DNA of 64,000 nt. Origin: Chelydra serpentina. Lineage: Eukaryota > Chordata > Testudines > Chelydridae. Below, one piece after another: positions 23,056-34,912 of the stretch (position 1 is the first letter of the stretch; each line of letters starts with the position of its first letter). The notes beneath the pieces are model-generated. The model ran no database searches. It was not told the origin of the DNA and saw only the letters and a list, made by a program, of their open reading frames with translations. A program made the translations under genes and the position numbers. The stretch is taken from NCBI GenBank assembly GCA_037349315.1, contig JBAIAC010000008.1, forward strand, positions 35,872,001 through 35,936,000, written 5' to 3'.

Positions 23056-23479
23056 GTGACGAGATTGGGGGGGGCCCTTGGATTCTGTAGCTGCAGGGTG
23101 CTACTGGGAGCTTCTGCCCCCACTGGGTTTCCAGGCCAGTCCTTGGAGATGGGACGCGCTGCGGCTCTCTCCCGGCTACAGCCGATCCGAGTCCTCTTCC
23201 TGCTCTTCACTGCGGGATGGGTGGCCACGGACGCCTCCTACTGATCCTGCTGCTGGGCTTCCAGAGAGTCCCCGTGGGCAAACTGCTGCCTTGGGTAACG
23301 AGCGGCTGGGTTTGTAGTAAAAGCTGCGCCTGTCACACTGGAGGATCCCCCGCTGGGAGGAGAGGACCACCTCCTCCCCGAGCTGTCACTCAGCCCCCCC
23401 AGAGGCTCCTGCTGCGGCTGCGGCTCCAGCAGCGCCCTCCCGCCTTGGCACCAGCTGCTAAGTCGCTCGTCATGGTCCC

Positions 23480-24530
23480 CGCCTTCCCTTTTCCGGCAGG
23501 TGTGTACAGTTCTGAGACCGCTTTTCAGTTCAGTGCCACATGGCAACACCAGCGGGCACGGCACTGATGATTTCCAGGCAGGGCTGGCCGGGAGTCCTCA
23601 CCTGGAGAGCCAAGCAACCCTCCTCACAGACCTATTTAAAAAGCTGGTCACAAGGTTGTTTTTCGCTCCCTTTCTCTCGGTCACTGGTAAAATTCCGCAA
23701 TGGAAACTTCTCGCACATCAAAGTCCAACGGATCTGATTTCTGGTTTTTCTTGGGGGCTATAGAAGTATCTGGTGTATAGGGGAGCCTGCAATACTGTGT
23801 TATGAAGAGAAATAAGAGTCTTGTAATCAATCCCTCCCCGCCTATTTTGCTTTCCAGCCTACACATCAATCCGATAGAAATGCTGTAGAAAACCAGGCTA
23901 CAGCTTTGAAATGATGGGGTATGTCTGTTCTTAGCAACTACACCTCTTCCCTTTGGTACTGCTAGTGCATAGCAAGCAATGTGGGATTTTGGAAGGGACA
24001 AATACATAAATTCTTCAGATCTCCCTCGATAGATTTATGGTGCAATAAATGGAGGAGTAATGTCAGATCGATTGTTTTCTCTCTCGCCTTTGAACGGCAC
24101 TGTCAAATGAAAAGGTTCTGCTGCTGGAACCATAAGATTAATTTTTGTCAGAATCTAGAGTAGTATGGGATTACATGCAGCAAAGGAACTAGCCCTTTGT
24201 AGCTACTGGCTCTGATTTTAATTCTAAGCACTAAAAACAGAGGCCTAATCAAAATATTTTCAAAGAAAACATACAAATTATGCATTATACGGTGGGTTTT
24301 TTTCATTTTATTTCTCATATTTGATCAAACATAGGACACTTCCTAGAAACATATCCTAAACAAACCATACAGTCAAGGTAAACGTGATTTATTTACCATA
24401 GGGTAATGATTAGGTGTACAGGAAACCTTTCTTCTTGTTTTTGCTTTGCTAAGCATTAACTTTATTTACCTGGAGATAAGCATGAGGAATAAGAGAAAAA
24501 AATAGTTATACAAGAATGTTCATTAATAGA
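23480..24530. other. Intergenic stretch, no gene recognised
   Basis: The CpG content falls off after about 23.5 kb. No coding region, RNA gene or clear repeat was found. Confidence 0.5.
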
Positions 24531-24532
24531 CA

Positions 24533-24740
24533 TTATTTGTACTATAGTAGCACCTAGAGGCCCAAGTCAGATGGGATCCCATGGTGCACTTTACAAACAG
24601 CAAAAAACACTCTGCCCCAAGAGTTTACAATTTAAATAGGTAATACAGACAAAAGGTGAAGTAAGATCACAGATAGCTAGGAATAAAATCCAGTACTGCT
24701 GAGTCCTAGTCCAGTGCCCTGTCCATGGGCCCCATTGCGT
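24533..24740 (-). repeat. CORE-SINE (MIR-like) relic
   Basis: This has the same organisation as the split copy at 3284-4692. GTAGCACCTAGAGGC comes first, then CCCCAAGAGTTTACAAT, then the MIR-like GATCACAGATAGCTAGGAA block. It is unbroken here and so shows that the two halves at 3.3 and 4.6 kb belong together. Confidence 0.65.
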
Positions 24741-25350
24741 TTTAGAAACTAGTGATTCATGGAACTTGAGTCTGAAGTTGTTTCTCCTTAATGTGATCTG
24801 GCAAAAACACACAAAGTATGTGACAATCTATTGCTCTTTTATTTAGGTTCATCACAGTAATATCAGTGCACTGGATACAGATATTTCTGAGGTGAATTGT
24901 GAGACATAAAACTGAATGCCAAGTGGCTTCAGGCACAGGTGTCCTCTATCTCTGTCTTGAATACCTGCATTTCTCGTATTATGTTATTACTTTTACAAAA
25001 TGTTTATTACCTTTTTAATAACAGTTGGCAAAAGAATCCTGATGTGTACAGTTTTATTGAGACACTGCTGCAATTTTCAAAGACCAGCATAGTGTTCCTC
25101 TTTCTTTACTGCTCTGGTGACCACGTCTGGAATTCTTCAGTCCTTCACTTACAGAGAGATTGACCTGATGACCTAATATGTCTTTTCTAACCCCAGTTTC
25201 TATGATTCTGTGCTTGTGTTTGCTGCTGTGATGCTGAAGTGACACTACTCAATATGCCTGTGAGCCCATCAATGCCACCTGGCAGAGGCCCCACCCCCAT
25301 GTTGTCAGTCACATCCAGCCTCACTCATTGCCCCAACACAACATTGCCCC
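24740..25350. other. Spacer with a short CR1 3' end
   Basis: About 25140-25210 reads GACCTGATGACCTAATATG and then TTTCTATGATTCTGTG, the 3' end typical of a plus-strand CR1. The rest is unassigned. Confidence 0.45.
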
Positions 25351-25754
25351 AATTGTCATAATATATAACACAAAGGTGTCATGCAAGGTATCCTATGTAA
25401 ATTGGTGACATATTAGTCATTAATATCATTATGTGATGTGTGTACATATGGCGTGTAAAGAATTATGCATGCATGCTGGAAATATGTTATGTTTTGGGGG
25501 CAACCTTGATGAACAAGTTTGGCTTAGACAAAGGACTATGGAGTCACCTGTCTGGGTCAAGCTTTGTAAGCCAGAGGACAATGAACGTACATTTACATAT
25601 AAGGTAAACAAAGCTATTAAGCTAAATCAGCTGGTGAGAAGATCATATAATGATCAATCCAGGGGACAAAATCTGCACCCCAGGAAACCTTCCTGGCTCT
25701 TGAAACAGAGACAATAGACTTTGGGAAATATAAAGAAGGGGGGGGCACAGAAGC

Positions 25755-26914
25755 CTTTTTTCTTAAAAAGAAAAGGAGTACTTGTAGCAAGACTAACAAA
25801 TTTATTTCAGCATAAGCTTTCGTGGACTACAGTCCACTTCTTTGGATGCATAGAATGGAACATACAGTAAGAGGATATTTATACATTCAGAGAAACATGA
25901 AAAGGTAGAAGTAACCATACAAACTGTAAGAGGCTAATTAATTGAGAGGAACTATTATTAGCAGGGGGGAAGAAACTTTTGAAGTGATAATCAAGATGGC
26001 CCATTACGGACAGTTGACACAAAGGTGTGAGGATGCTTAACTAGGGGAAATCGATTCAATTTACGTAATGACCGAGCCACTCCCAGTCTCTGTTCAAACC
26101 TAAGTTAATGGTATCTAGTTTGCATATTAATTCAAGTTCAGCAGTTTCTCGTTGGAGTCTGTTTTTGAAGCTTTTCTGTTGCAAAATTGCCACCTTGAAG
26201 TCTGTCACTGAGTGATTAGAGAGGTTGAAGTGTTCTCCTACTGGTTTTTGAATATTATGATTCCTGATGTCAGATTTGTGTCCGTTTATTATTTTGCGTA
26301 GAGACTGTCCGGTTTGGCCAATGTACATGGCAGAGGGGCATTGCTGGCACATGATGGCATATATCACATTGGTAGATGTGCAGGTGAACGAGCCCCTGAT
26401 GGCGTGGCTGATGTGATTAGGTCCTGTGATGATGTCACTTGAATAGATATGTGGACAGAGTAAGCATCGGGCTTTGTTGCAAGGATAGGTTCCTGGGTTA
26501 GTGTTTTTGTTCTATGGTGTGTGGTTGCTGGTGAGTATTTGCTTCAGGTTGGGGGGCTGTCTGTAAGCAAGGACTGGTCTGTCTCCCAAGGTCTGTGAGA
26601 GTGAGGAATCATCTTTCAGGATAGGTTGTAGATCTTTGATGATGCGCTGGAGAGGTTTTAGTTGGGGGCTGAAGATAAATAGTTCCTTTCAATTAATTAG
26701 CCTCTTACAGTTGGTATAGGTACTTCCACCTTTTCATGTTTCTCTGAATGTATAAATATCTTCTTACTGTATATTCCATTCTATGCATCCGAAGAAGTGG
26801 ACTGTAGTCCATGAAAGCTTATGCTGAAATAAATGTGTTAGTCTCTACGGTGCCACAAGTACTCCTTTTCTTTTTGCTGACACAGACTAACACGGCTGCT
26901 ACTGCAAAACCTGT
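25755..26914 (-). mobile_element. Penelope-like element, truncated, with inverted terminal copies
   Basis: CAGAAGC flanks the unit at 25748-25754 and 26915-26921, a likely target duplication. About 170-200 bp at the left end (25775-25960) reappears inverted at the right end (26690-26895). Both contain CATAAGCTTTCGTGGAC-type sequence and a CAGAGAAACATGAAAAGGT-type block. The interior encodes the C-terminal part of a Penelope-like polyprotein on the minus strand. Terminal pseudo-LTRs in inverted orientation with 5' truncation are a known property of Penelope-like elements. The reverse transcriptase domain is absent. Confidence 0.88.
26056..26640 (-). pseudogene. Penelope-like polyprotein C-terminus with GIY-YIG endonuclease
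   Basis: The open part (26056-26367) encodes 103 residues of the GIY-YIG endonuclease that nicks target DNA for reverse transcription. It includes the AMYIGQTGQSLR core, a GH motif and the C-terminal GLN. Reading on upstream in the same frame, a linker contains PCNKARCLLC, the Cys pair typical of the Penelope zinc-linker, and RPVLAYRQPPNL. One stop codon (TAG, near 26513) separates this linker from the segment before it. The reverse transcriptase is missing, so the copy is dead. The GIY tripeptide itself is degenerate (AMY). Confidence 0.88.
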
Positions 26915-27524
26915 CAGAAGCATTTTAGTTATCCTTCATATAAAGGATGATAGGATGCAGTACCCATTGAGCCTATGAAACCTGGATCCTCTTTGCCTGG
27001 AAGGCAGGAGTTGCTGGAGACTTAATTTAAGTGAGATACCTGCTTAGACAAAGATTGTAACTTGCTGAAATTAAGTTTTAGTCACTAGAAAGTGTATTTT
27101 GTTTGTAACCAGACCAAGTCTTTTATTCTTGCTTAGTATCAGTTAAATATTTGTTCTTTGTTAAAAAACATATTCTTGTTTATTACAAGATCATCTCAAT
27201 GCTGGGTATTAAACTGTAGGGTGAGTCCTCAGCTAGTCAAACAGACTGGTGTGTACTCTGCCTCTTTGGAGGCAGCTAACTTAACTTCTGCGAGTGTCCA
27301 ATGAGAGGGACTGAACACTGGGAAGAGACATCTCTGGGGACCTGTGAATTGGGGTTCACTGATTGTTACCAACAAGGCAAGGTTTGGACTGACAGAGTCC
27401 TGAAGAGTTTGCTGGCAAGGCAGACAAGCTGGTGTGTTTTAGCAGCAGCAAAACTCTCACTTGCTGAGGCTGAGAGAAGTACACAGAGGTTCACAGTTCT
27501 GGGTACCCTGAGTAAGATGTCACA

Positions 27525-28480
27525 ATACCCATTCCACCCATCACAATGGGAAGGATTATGCCCTAGTTCTACATGGCTTCTTTGGGGAGTCATGGGGAGT
27601 AAGGCCCCATCCCTGCCCTTTTTGAATGGTTACTTAAAATATACTCGGACCATGGGTAAAAGCACAAGGGTGGGTTGGATGAAGAACAGGGGTGGTGTGG
27701 CTTGATACTTTCCCCATAAGTAAGTATGGGAAGGGAAATGGGAATGGGGGAAACTTGAGCTTTTCAACATTTAAAACCACATTATCTATGTAAAGTATTG
27801 GTTGGGAGGGGGGGGAATATATTGCCTCATTCTAGGCCTGTCTCCAGTTCGTGCATTAGTTATGAATAACCACAGAAGTCTGCAGATGTCCCACTTGAGC
27901 TGAACTGTGAATTTACAGATGTCAGGAGAACTGTTTTTTTCCTAACAAATAACAATTAGCTCTTTTATGACTTATTTGTCTCTCTCAGCAGTCTATAGCA
28001 GTCTCCAGAGCAGTTTTCTCAACAGTTTTTATCATTTCTTTCTCCCTCGAAATCCCTTGGCCTGAGATTTGGTCTGAAGGTCAGTCTACACAGTGTCTAC
28101 ATGTTTACATTTCCTTGAATGTTGACAATATCTGGTGGATAAATGAGATTTGAAGCTACAAGGAGGGCTGACTGTAACTAAGATATTGTGGCAGTTTCTA
28201 ACGTTTTAGTTTAATAAATGCAGATTTTTTATTTCAATAATTTGGGGAAAACCCTACATTTTCTTTTGACCATTTTAGGAAATTGTTGTAAGATTAAATG
28301 CTGTAAAATGACTAGTTTTACAGAGTGATCTAAACCAAAGCATGTGTGAGAAACAGTTGTAAAATATAGCTCAAATCCCCTCAGTTACTTACCAAATTGC
28401 TGATATAATCAAGAAGTGAATAGTGCTTTTCTTTACTCTGAGTCTATTTATTTATCTGAAATGTGACCTCTAATTGCTAT
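27525..28480. other. Intergenic stretch, no gene recognised
   Basis: No supported gene or RNA. Non-coding DNA, AT-rich after 27.8 kb. Confidence 0.5.
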
Positions 28481-28487
28481 GACAGGC

Positions 28488-28705
28488 GAATATCTAGTGG
28501 TTAGAATATAAGACTGGAAGTCAGGAGATCTGCATTATTTTCCTTCCTCTCCCACTGACTTGCTGTCTGATCCTTGGCAGTCACTTAACCACTCTGTGCC
28601 TCATTTAATCTATCTGTAAAATATGGATGATAATACTTCCTTGCATGATAGGGATTTAGTGAGGCTTAATTAAATTAGTAAAGCACTTTCACATGCTCAA
28701 ACTTG
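28488..28705 (+). repeat. MIR-type CORE-SINE
   Basis: The order matches the MIR consensus. A tRNA-like head (TCTAGTGGTTAGAA) is followed by CACTGACTTGCTGTCTGATCC, then CAGTCACTTAACCACTCTGTGCCTCA, then TCTGTAAAATATGGATGATAATA and a TTAATTAAATTAGTAAAGCAC tail. It is an ancient SINE, no longer active. Confidence 0.85.
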
Positions 28706-28792
28706 GTTCACTTAGGTCAGAAAACAAGATTTTCATGAAACTACTTACAAAGGAGTGCTGTAAATGCTGAGGTATTGGCAAGTTTTTCTATG

Positions 28793-28912
28793 CCATCACT
28801 GTATATTGCTGATATTATTTATTTGTACAATGGAAGCACCTATGAGCAACAGTCACAGACCAGGACCCCATTGTGGTGGGTGCTGAACAAACACAGAACA
28901 AAAGGATGGTCC
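28793..28912 (-). repeat. CORE-SINE tail fragment interrupted by an LTR
   Basis: TATTATTTATTTGTACAATGG, GAAGCACCTA and CCCCATTGTGGTGGGTGCTG match the repeat tail seen at 3284 and 24533. The copy stops where the LTR begins at 28913. Confidence 0.6.
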
Positions 28913-30071
28913 TGTGATGGTGCACTCCATAATGTTTTATGGAAATATGCTTATGAGTGTGAATATAATGTAACTGGAATATGCTTTATGCAAAAGGTCT
29001 CTTGTAAGGTATCATTACAAAGCGTATAATCTACTGAGTGTGTTCATCCTATTTGTATGAATTCTTGTATCTGAAACTAGGAATATGAAGTATAACTCTG
29101 AGGTCCCATTGTAATTATGCAAAGTGTGGGCCATTAATGGTGGTTTGGAAGCTTGATGGCTCCCATTGATTAGGAAAATTGGTTGTAAATGGTCTGTTTA
29201 CTTGCAAACCTTCCTGGGTAGGTGCAGACCAGCCTTGGAAGAATAGAGGCTGGGGTCTCACAGGACATGTGAACATGTCACCTGATACTGGAATCCATCT
29301 TAAACCTGGTGCTTTTCCACTTAGGAGGGGTGGGGGACCCAGAGAGACAAAACATTTCTGCCTTGTACCAAAGCTATAAAAGGGGGTGGCACAGAAGAAA
29401 GGGGGCTGCCAGTCATGAGAAGACCCCTGTTTTCCATGTATGATGTCTGCTGGAACTAACAAGGACTGTACAAGGGGAAAGGATTGGGCCCAGACTAGGA
29501 AGGAGTCTAGTCTGTGAAAGCAGCTTATTGGAACAGCTCTGAGGGTGAGATTTTACCTGTAATCAGTTTTTTAATGTATTAGGCTTAGACTTATGTGTTT
29601 TTGCTTTATTTAGCTTGGTGACTTACTTTGTTCTGTTATTACTTGAAACTACTTAAATCCTACTTTTTATACTTAATAAAATCACTTTTGTTTATTAGTA
29701 AACCCAGAGTAAGTGATTAATACCTGGGGGAGCAAACAGCTGTGCATATCTCTCTCTCAGTGTTATACAGGGCAGACAATTTATGAGTTTACCCTGTATA
29801 AGATTTATGCAGAGTAAAAGGGATTTATTTGGGGTTTGGATCCCATTGGGAATGGGCTGTTTGGGTGCTGACCTGCTGAGCCGTTTTTAGTTAAAATCTG
29901 CAGCTTTGGGGGTGTGAACCAGACCTGGGTCTCTGTTGTAGCAGGCTAGCGTGTCTGGCTCAGCAAGGCAGGGTTCTGGAATCCCAAGCTGGTAGGGAAA
30001 ACAGGCTCGGAGGTAATCTCCGCACGTCAGGTGACAGTCCCCAGGGGGTCTCTGTGACCAAACCCGTCACA
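28913..30071 (+). mobile_element. Solo LTR, 1,159 bp
   Basis: The segment starts TGTGATGGTG and ends CCCGTCACA. The flanks GGTCC and GCTCC match at 4 of 5 positions and may be a decayed duplication. On the plus strand a TATA box (GCTATAAAAGGGGG, about 29371) is followed about 300 bp later by AATAAA (about 29677), the U3-R layout of a retroviral-type LTR. No internal genes are attached. Family not named. Confidence 0.8.
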
Positions 30072-30462
30072 GCTCCACATTTTGAGAATGAGTGATACCC
30101 TTACTGATGTTGGGTAGCACCTCACTCCACAAGTCCCGTTGACTTCAATGGAACTATTAGTGAAGCAAGGTGCTATGCAGTGTGAGTAAAGTAGGCCAAT
30201 AGGAAGATATTACTTCATTTGAGTTGAGCCCTTTGATTGTTTTAAGCATCATATTCTGCTCCTCTTAGATCTGATGAGTGATACCTTTGTACAAAATTGA
30301 ACAAAGCAGGCCTATTTATCGAGGGCTCTGTTGTAACTTTCAATCTCCCAGTGAGTAAGGGGTAGCACGTAGCTGCACCATGCCAAGAACACACCAGAGA
30401 ACAAAGTGTGACTCAGAGATTGCAATTGCTCCCCTTCTCTCCCATTGCTCTGGGGTGAGAGT

Positions 30463-30905
30463 AAGGCCCCCTTCCTACACTCAAAAAGTTACGTCAACCC
30501 AGCTACGCCATTCAGGGGAATGAAAAATCCACATTCCTGAGCAACATAGTTAAACTGACCTAACCCCTGGTGTAGACAGTGGCAGGTCGCTGGAAGAATT
30601 CTTCCATTGAATTCTCAGGGAGGTGGATTAATTATGCTGACGGGAGAACCCCTCCTGTCACTATAGCAGTAATTTTCAACCACTTGCGGCCCAATCAGCA
30701 CCCAGCTGCAGCCCATGTGACATCCTCAGGGCCATACAGGGAGAAAATATGTTGTGTGGATGCGGCCCACATAGCACAGAGAGACCTGCATGTGTGGCCA
30801 ACATAGCACAGAGAGACCTGCATGTGTGGCCCACTGTGGTAAAGAGGCTGAGAACCACAATGCTATAGTGAGTGTTTCAAGTACAAAAAAGTGTTAAGTT
30901 ACTCC
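30463..30905. mobile_element. Harbinger-like MITE, decayed, with an inserted hAT MITE
   Basis: Words such as AAAAATCCACATTCCTGAGCAA and CTGACCTAACCCCTGGTGTAGAC are shared with the element at 51482-51721 (AAAAATCCAGACCCCTGAGCAA; CCGACCTAACCCCCACTGTA). This copy is interrupted at about 30667-30857. The outer ends are too decayed to fix. Confidence 0.55.
30667..30857. mobile_element. hAT-like MITE with a 32-bp internal duplication
   Basis: The ends CAGTAATTTTCAACC and GGCTGAGAACCACAATG are imperfect inverted repeats of the CAGTGGTTCTCAACC type. CTATAG lies on both flanks. Inside, a unit starting ACATAGCACAGAGAGACC at 30769 is repeated at 30801, a 32-bp tandem duplication. Confidence 0.6.
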
Positions 30906-30909
30906 AATT

Positions 30910-32480
30910 GTTTTCATGGAGCAGCTTTTACACTGTGTGCCCTGCCAGCTACTCGGGCCTGGTTGGAGGCTGGGTTCCACTCACTCCCCATCCCCTCTGC
31001 CATCTCCCTGCCCACTTGTTTGCACAGGAGAGTATTGGGTGAATAGCCCCTGATTTGGCCCTGAGAGCTAGATTGACAATCTGAGCAGGAGGGTGAGGTC
31101 GGTTTAACTACCCTGCACAGCTGAGCAGGGGGTTTGACAACCTAGCCTAGAGCAAGTGTGATCTTGGGGCAGAACCTGGCCGTACGTTTCTTGGTAATGT
31201 GCCTCAAATAGCAGCAATAAAAGGAGTGGATACTTCAGTTTCCCATATAGTTAAATTAAATGACCTGAAAAAAATAGCAATCTACTTTGTAGAGCAGCTG
31301 CTTGTACTATTAACAGCAAAGACCAGAAACTCTGTGGATTAATGATTTACATGTAATGTTTTATTTAACCTTTAAATATAAAACAACATTAAATCCTGGA
31401 TGTAAAGTATAAGCCTTGCAACAGCTCCAAAGAATATCCATGATCAATGCCTTGAGCAAGTCTAACAATCAAGGCAAACTCAATGCTCTTTCCAATTACA
31501 TCGCAGAAAATTATTTAAACACTGGACATTTTCAAATAGGTCTGGATGCTAGCCCATCCCAACCACATATGGAATAGTTAAATGGCTGGCGAGAGCTGGT
31601 AATATAAATCCCAGAGGTAAAAAAAGAATAAAACACTTGGGCTCCTCTTTTCCTGGCCAGGAAACAGCTTAGGGAAGACCAGTGCATGTTAAAAAATTTA
31701 TCAGACTCTTGGCCTGAGCGTGGGAAGGGCTGATTACAATTTACTGGTCCCTCAAGTCCCACTGACTTTATTGGAAGTTGAGGGCATTCCGTGTTTCACA
31801 GAATTGGGTCCTATGTTATAATCAGTGTTGTCAGCAGCCAGGCCTACTGACAGTCCATAAGTCACATGACACTAATCTATACTTACCTATATACACATAT
31901 GCATAAGTGAGACTTCCATGTTCTGTTGCATTTAGAAAGGTCACCCAGCAAGGATCTATTCTCTCTCCTACTTGCTTGTCATAATTTTCTGCTACCCTTT
32001 ACCTTTGTTGATTTTGAAACTATTTGAATTTAAAGGACTTGCTTCTTTCAAATCCGTTGTCTTTTCTCACTTGATCCTGAACAGATGTCATAATGATAAC
32101 TATAGGCTAGATTGCAGCTTTCCCACAAGCCCTGAGTAAGGGCAGCCCATAGTTGTGCTACCTCAGGAGCCAACTGAGAAGCAGAATACATTAGCATCAG
32201 CCAAGGCTCCACCCACTCCCCATCCCCATTTGCCTGCTCCCAATCCATCTGGATGGGAAGGTGAGTAACACATCTGTGAAGACGGCTTCCCCATGTGTTC
32301 TGCTCTCTGGTAAGTGAATAGCCAGGGCAATGGTATGAGAGGATCGGAGGAGAGGAGGAGTTCACTGCTGCAGAAGCACAGAATGGGCCACAAGAAAATA
32401 ATATTATCAGTTAATGTATGAACTTGATAGACAGTAGATTTTTTTGATAAAAATATCCATGTTTGTTAGGAAAAGCATGT
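30910..32480. other. Intergenic stretch, no gene recognised
   Basis: No supported gene, RNA or clear repeat. Short reading frames have no recognisable domain. Confidence 0.5.
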
Positions 32481-32550
32481 GGCACTAATCATAGTTATTG
32501 AGAGGCCATCTAGTCCAGTCCTCTGTACTCATGGCAGGACTAAGTATTAT

Positions 32551-32808
32551 CTAGACCAACCCTGACAGGTGTTTGTCTAACCTGCTCTTAAAAATCTCCA
32601 ATGATGGAGACTCCACAACCTCGCTAGGCAATTTATTCCAGTGCTTAACCATCCTGACAGTTAGGAAGTTTTTCCTCCTGTCCAACCTAAACCACCCTTG
32701 CTGCAATTTAAGCCCATTGCTTCTTGTCATATCCTCAGAGGTTAAGAAAAAACATTTTTCTCCCTCCTCCTTGTAACAACCTTTTACATACTTAAAAACT
32801 GTTAGCAT
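32551..32808 (-). pseudogene. CR1 pol C-terminal remnant
   Basis: About 85 residues of the CR1 C-terminal domain are open. They include [12 protein letters not shown], then [15 protein letters not shown] and [11 protein letters not shown] at the end. The same segment occurs in the copy at 57126-57575. It is non-functional because the upstream pol frame is broken. Confidence 0.88.
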
Positions 32809-33772
32809 GCCCTTCTCAGTCTTCTCTTCTCCAGACTAAACAGACCCAATTTTTTTAATCTTCTCTCATAGGCCGTGTTTTCTAGACCTTTAATCATTTT
32901 TGTCATTCTTCTCTGGACTCTCTCCAATTTGTTTTCATCCTTCCTGAAATGTGGGGCCCAGAACTGGACACAATACTCCAGTTGAGGCCAAATCAGCGCA
33001 GAGTAGAGCAGAAGAATTACTTCTTGTGTCTTGCTTACAATACTCCTGCTAATACATCCCAGAATGATGTTTGCTTTTTTGCAACAGTGTTACACTGTTG
33101 ACTCATATTTAGCTTGTGGTCCACTATGACCCCTACATCCCTTTCTTCAGTACTCCTTCCTACGCAGTCATTTCCCATTTTGTATGTTCACAACTGATTG
33201 TTCCTTCCTAAATGGAGTACTTTGCATTTGTCCTTATTGAATTTCATCCTATTTACTTCAGACCATTTCTCCAGTTTCTTCAAATCATTTTAAATTTTAA
33301 TCCTATCCTCCAAAGCACTTGTAACCCCTCCCATCTTGGTATCATCCGCAAACTTTATAAGTGTACTGTCTATGTCATTATCTAAATCATTGATAAAGAT
33401 ATTGAACAGAACCAGACCCAGAACTGATCCCTGCAGTACCCCACTCATTATGCCCTTCCAGCATGACTGTAAACCACTGATAACTAATCTCTAGGGACAG
33501 TTTTCCAACCAATTTTGCACCCACCTTATAGTAGTTCCATCTAGGTTTCATTTCCCTGGTTTGTTTATGAGAAGGTCATGTGAGACAGTATCCAAAGTTT
33601 TACTGAAGTCAAGCTATACCATGTCTACCACTTCCACCCCCCTCCCGCCCCCATCCACAAGGCTTGTTACCCTGTCAAAGAAAGCTATCAGGTTGATTTG
33701 ACACAAATTGTTTTTGACAAATCCATGCTGACTGTTACTTATCTTATTATCTTCTAGATGTTTGCAAATTGA

Positions 33773-34201
33773 TTACTTAATTATTTGCTCCATTATCTTT
33801 CTGGGTACAGAAGTAAAGCTGACTGGTCTGTATTTCCATGGGTTGTCCTTATTTCCCTTTTTATAGATTGGCACTATATTTGCCCTTTTCCAGTCTTCTG
33901 GAATCTCTCCCGTCTTCCATGACTTTTCAAAGATAATCGCTAATGGCTCAGATATCTCTTCAGTCAGCTCCTTGAGTATTCTAGGATGCGTTTCATCAGG
34001 CCCTGGTAACTTGAAGATATCTAATTTGTCCAAGTAATTAACCTCTTCTGATCCTACCTCATTTTCACTGGCATTCCCTATGTTAGATGTCCAATCACCA
34101 CCAACCTTCTTGGTGAAAACAGAAACAAAGAAATAATTAAGCACCTCTGTCATTTCCACATTTTCTGTTATTTTCCCCCGCTCATTGAGTAATGGATCCA
34201 C
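33773..34201 (-). pseudogene. CR1 pol linker and N-terminal reverse transcriptase remnant
   Basis: The 142-residue open stretch reads from FFVSVFTKK through [13 protein letters not shown] and [16 protein letters not shown] to YRPVSFTSV, the usual entry into CR1 reverse transcriptase. Downstream the frame breaks before the catalytic FADD box region near 33.35 kb. Confidence 0.88.
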
Positions 34202-34345
34202 CCTGTCCTTGGTCTTCCTCTTGCTTCTAATGTATTTGTAGAATGTTTTCTTGTTACCCTTTATGTCTCTAGCTAGTTTGATCTCGTTTTGTTGGCCTTG
34301 GCCTTTCTAATTTTGTCCCTACATACTTGTGTTAATTGTTTATAT

Positions 34346-34882
34346 TCATCCTTCGTAATTTGACCTAGTTTCTACTTTTTGTAGGACTCTTTTTTGATTT
34401 TTTAGATCATTGAAGATCTCCTGGTTAAGCCAGAGTGGTCTCTTGCCATACTTCCTATCTTTCCTAGTGGGATAGTTTGCTCTTGTGCCCTTAATAATGT
34501 CTCTTTGAAAAACTGCCAACTGTCTTCTATTGTTTTTCCCCTTAGACTTGCTTCCCATGGAATCTTACCTACCAACTCCCTGAGTTTGCTAAAGTCTGCC
34601 TTCTTGAAATCCATTATCTTTATTTTGCTGTTCTCCCTCCTACCATTCCTTAGAATCATGATTACTTTCACCCAAGCTGCCTTCCACTTTCAAATTCTCA
34701 ACCAGTTCCTCCCTATTTGTCAAAATCAAATCTAGAACAGCCTCTCCCCTAGTAGCTGTCTTCACCTTCTGAAATAAAAATAATTCTCCAATACATTTCA
34801 AGAACTTGTTTGATAATCTGTGCCTTGCTATGATGTTTTCCCAACAGATGTCTTGGTAGCTGAAGTCCCCCATCATCACCAA
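34346..34882 (-). pseudogene. CR1 endonuclease C-terminus remnant
   Basis: Three overlapping broken frames together show [11 protein letters not shown] and then [12 protein letters not shown]. Further on are [11 protein letters not shown] and [11 protein letters not shown]. They are the end of the APE-type endonuclease and the following linker. Frameshifts separate the parts. Confidence 0.85.
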
Positions 34883-34912
34883 GTCCTGTGCTTTGTATGA
34901 TTTTGTTAGCTG

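Larger units (their letters stand above)
21560..23480. promoter_or_regulatory. CpG island over the tetraspanin gene
   Basis: CpG density is high across the gene and on both sides. The tetraspanin promoter should lie on the right (22.7-23.5 kb), because transcription runs leftward. No TATA box was seen near the start, as usual for CpG-island promoters. The 39-bp minisatellite lies inside this presumed 5' region. Confidence 0.65.
25354..27524 (+). mobile_element. LTR (ERV-like), split by a Penelope-like insertion
   Basis: Sequence starting TGTCATAATA and ending GATGTCACA has LTR-like ends. It is interrupted at 25755-26914 by a Penelope-like element. About 1.0 kb remains once the insertion is subtracted. 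Words such as CATGCAAGGTATC near the left end recall the LTR at 28913-30071 (TTGTAAGGTATC). No clean target duplication was found, so both outer ends are approximate. Confidence 0.5.

Noticed and set aside
22781..23244. Several overlapping open frames encoding 13-residue repeats, both strands
   Set aside because: All follow from a 39-bp unit lacking stops. No single frame is favoured, and the position is 5' of the tetraspanin start.
34505..34735. Plus-strand frames across the CR1 copies (also 32573-32776 and 57148-57351)
   Set aside because: Antisense shadows of CR1 pol; the minus strand holds the recognisable motifs.
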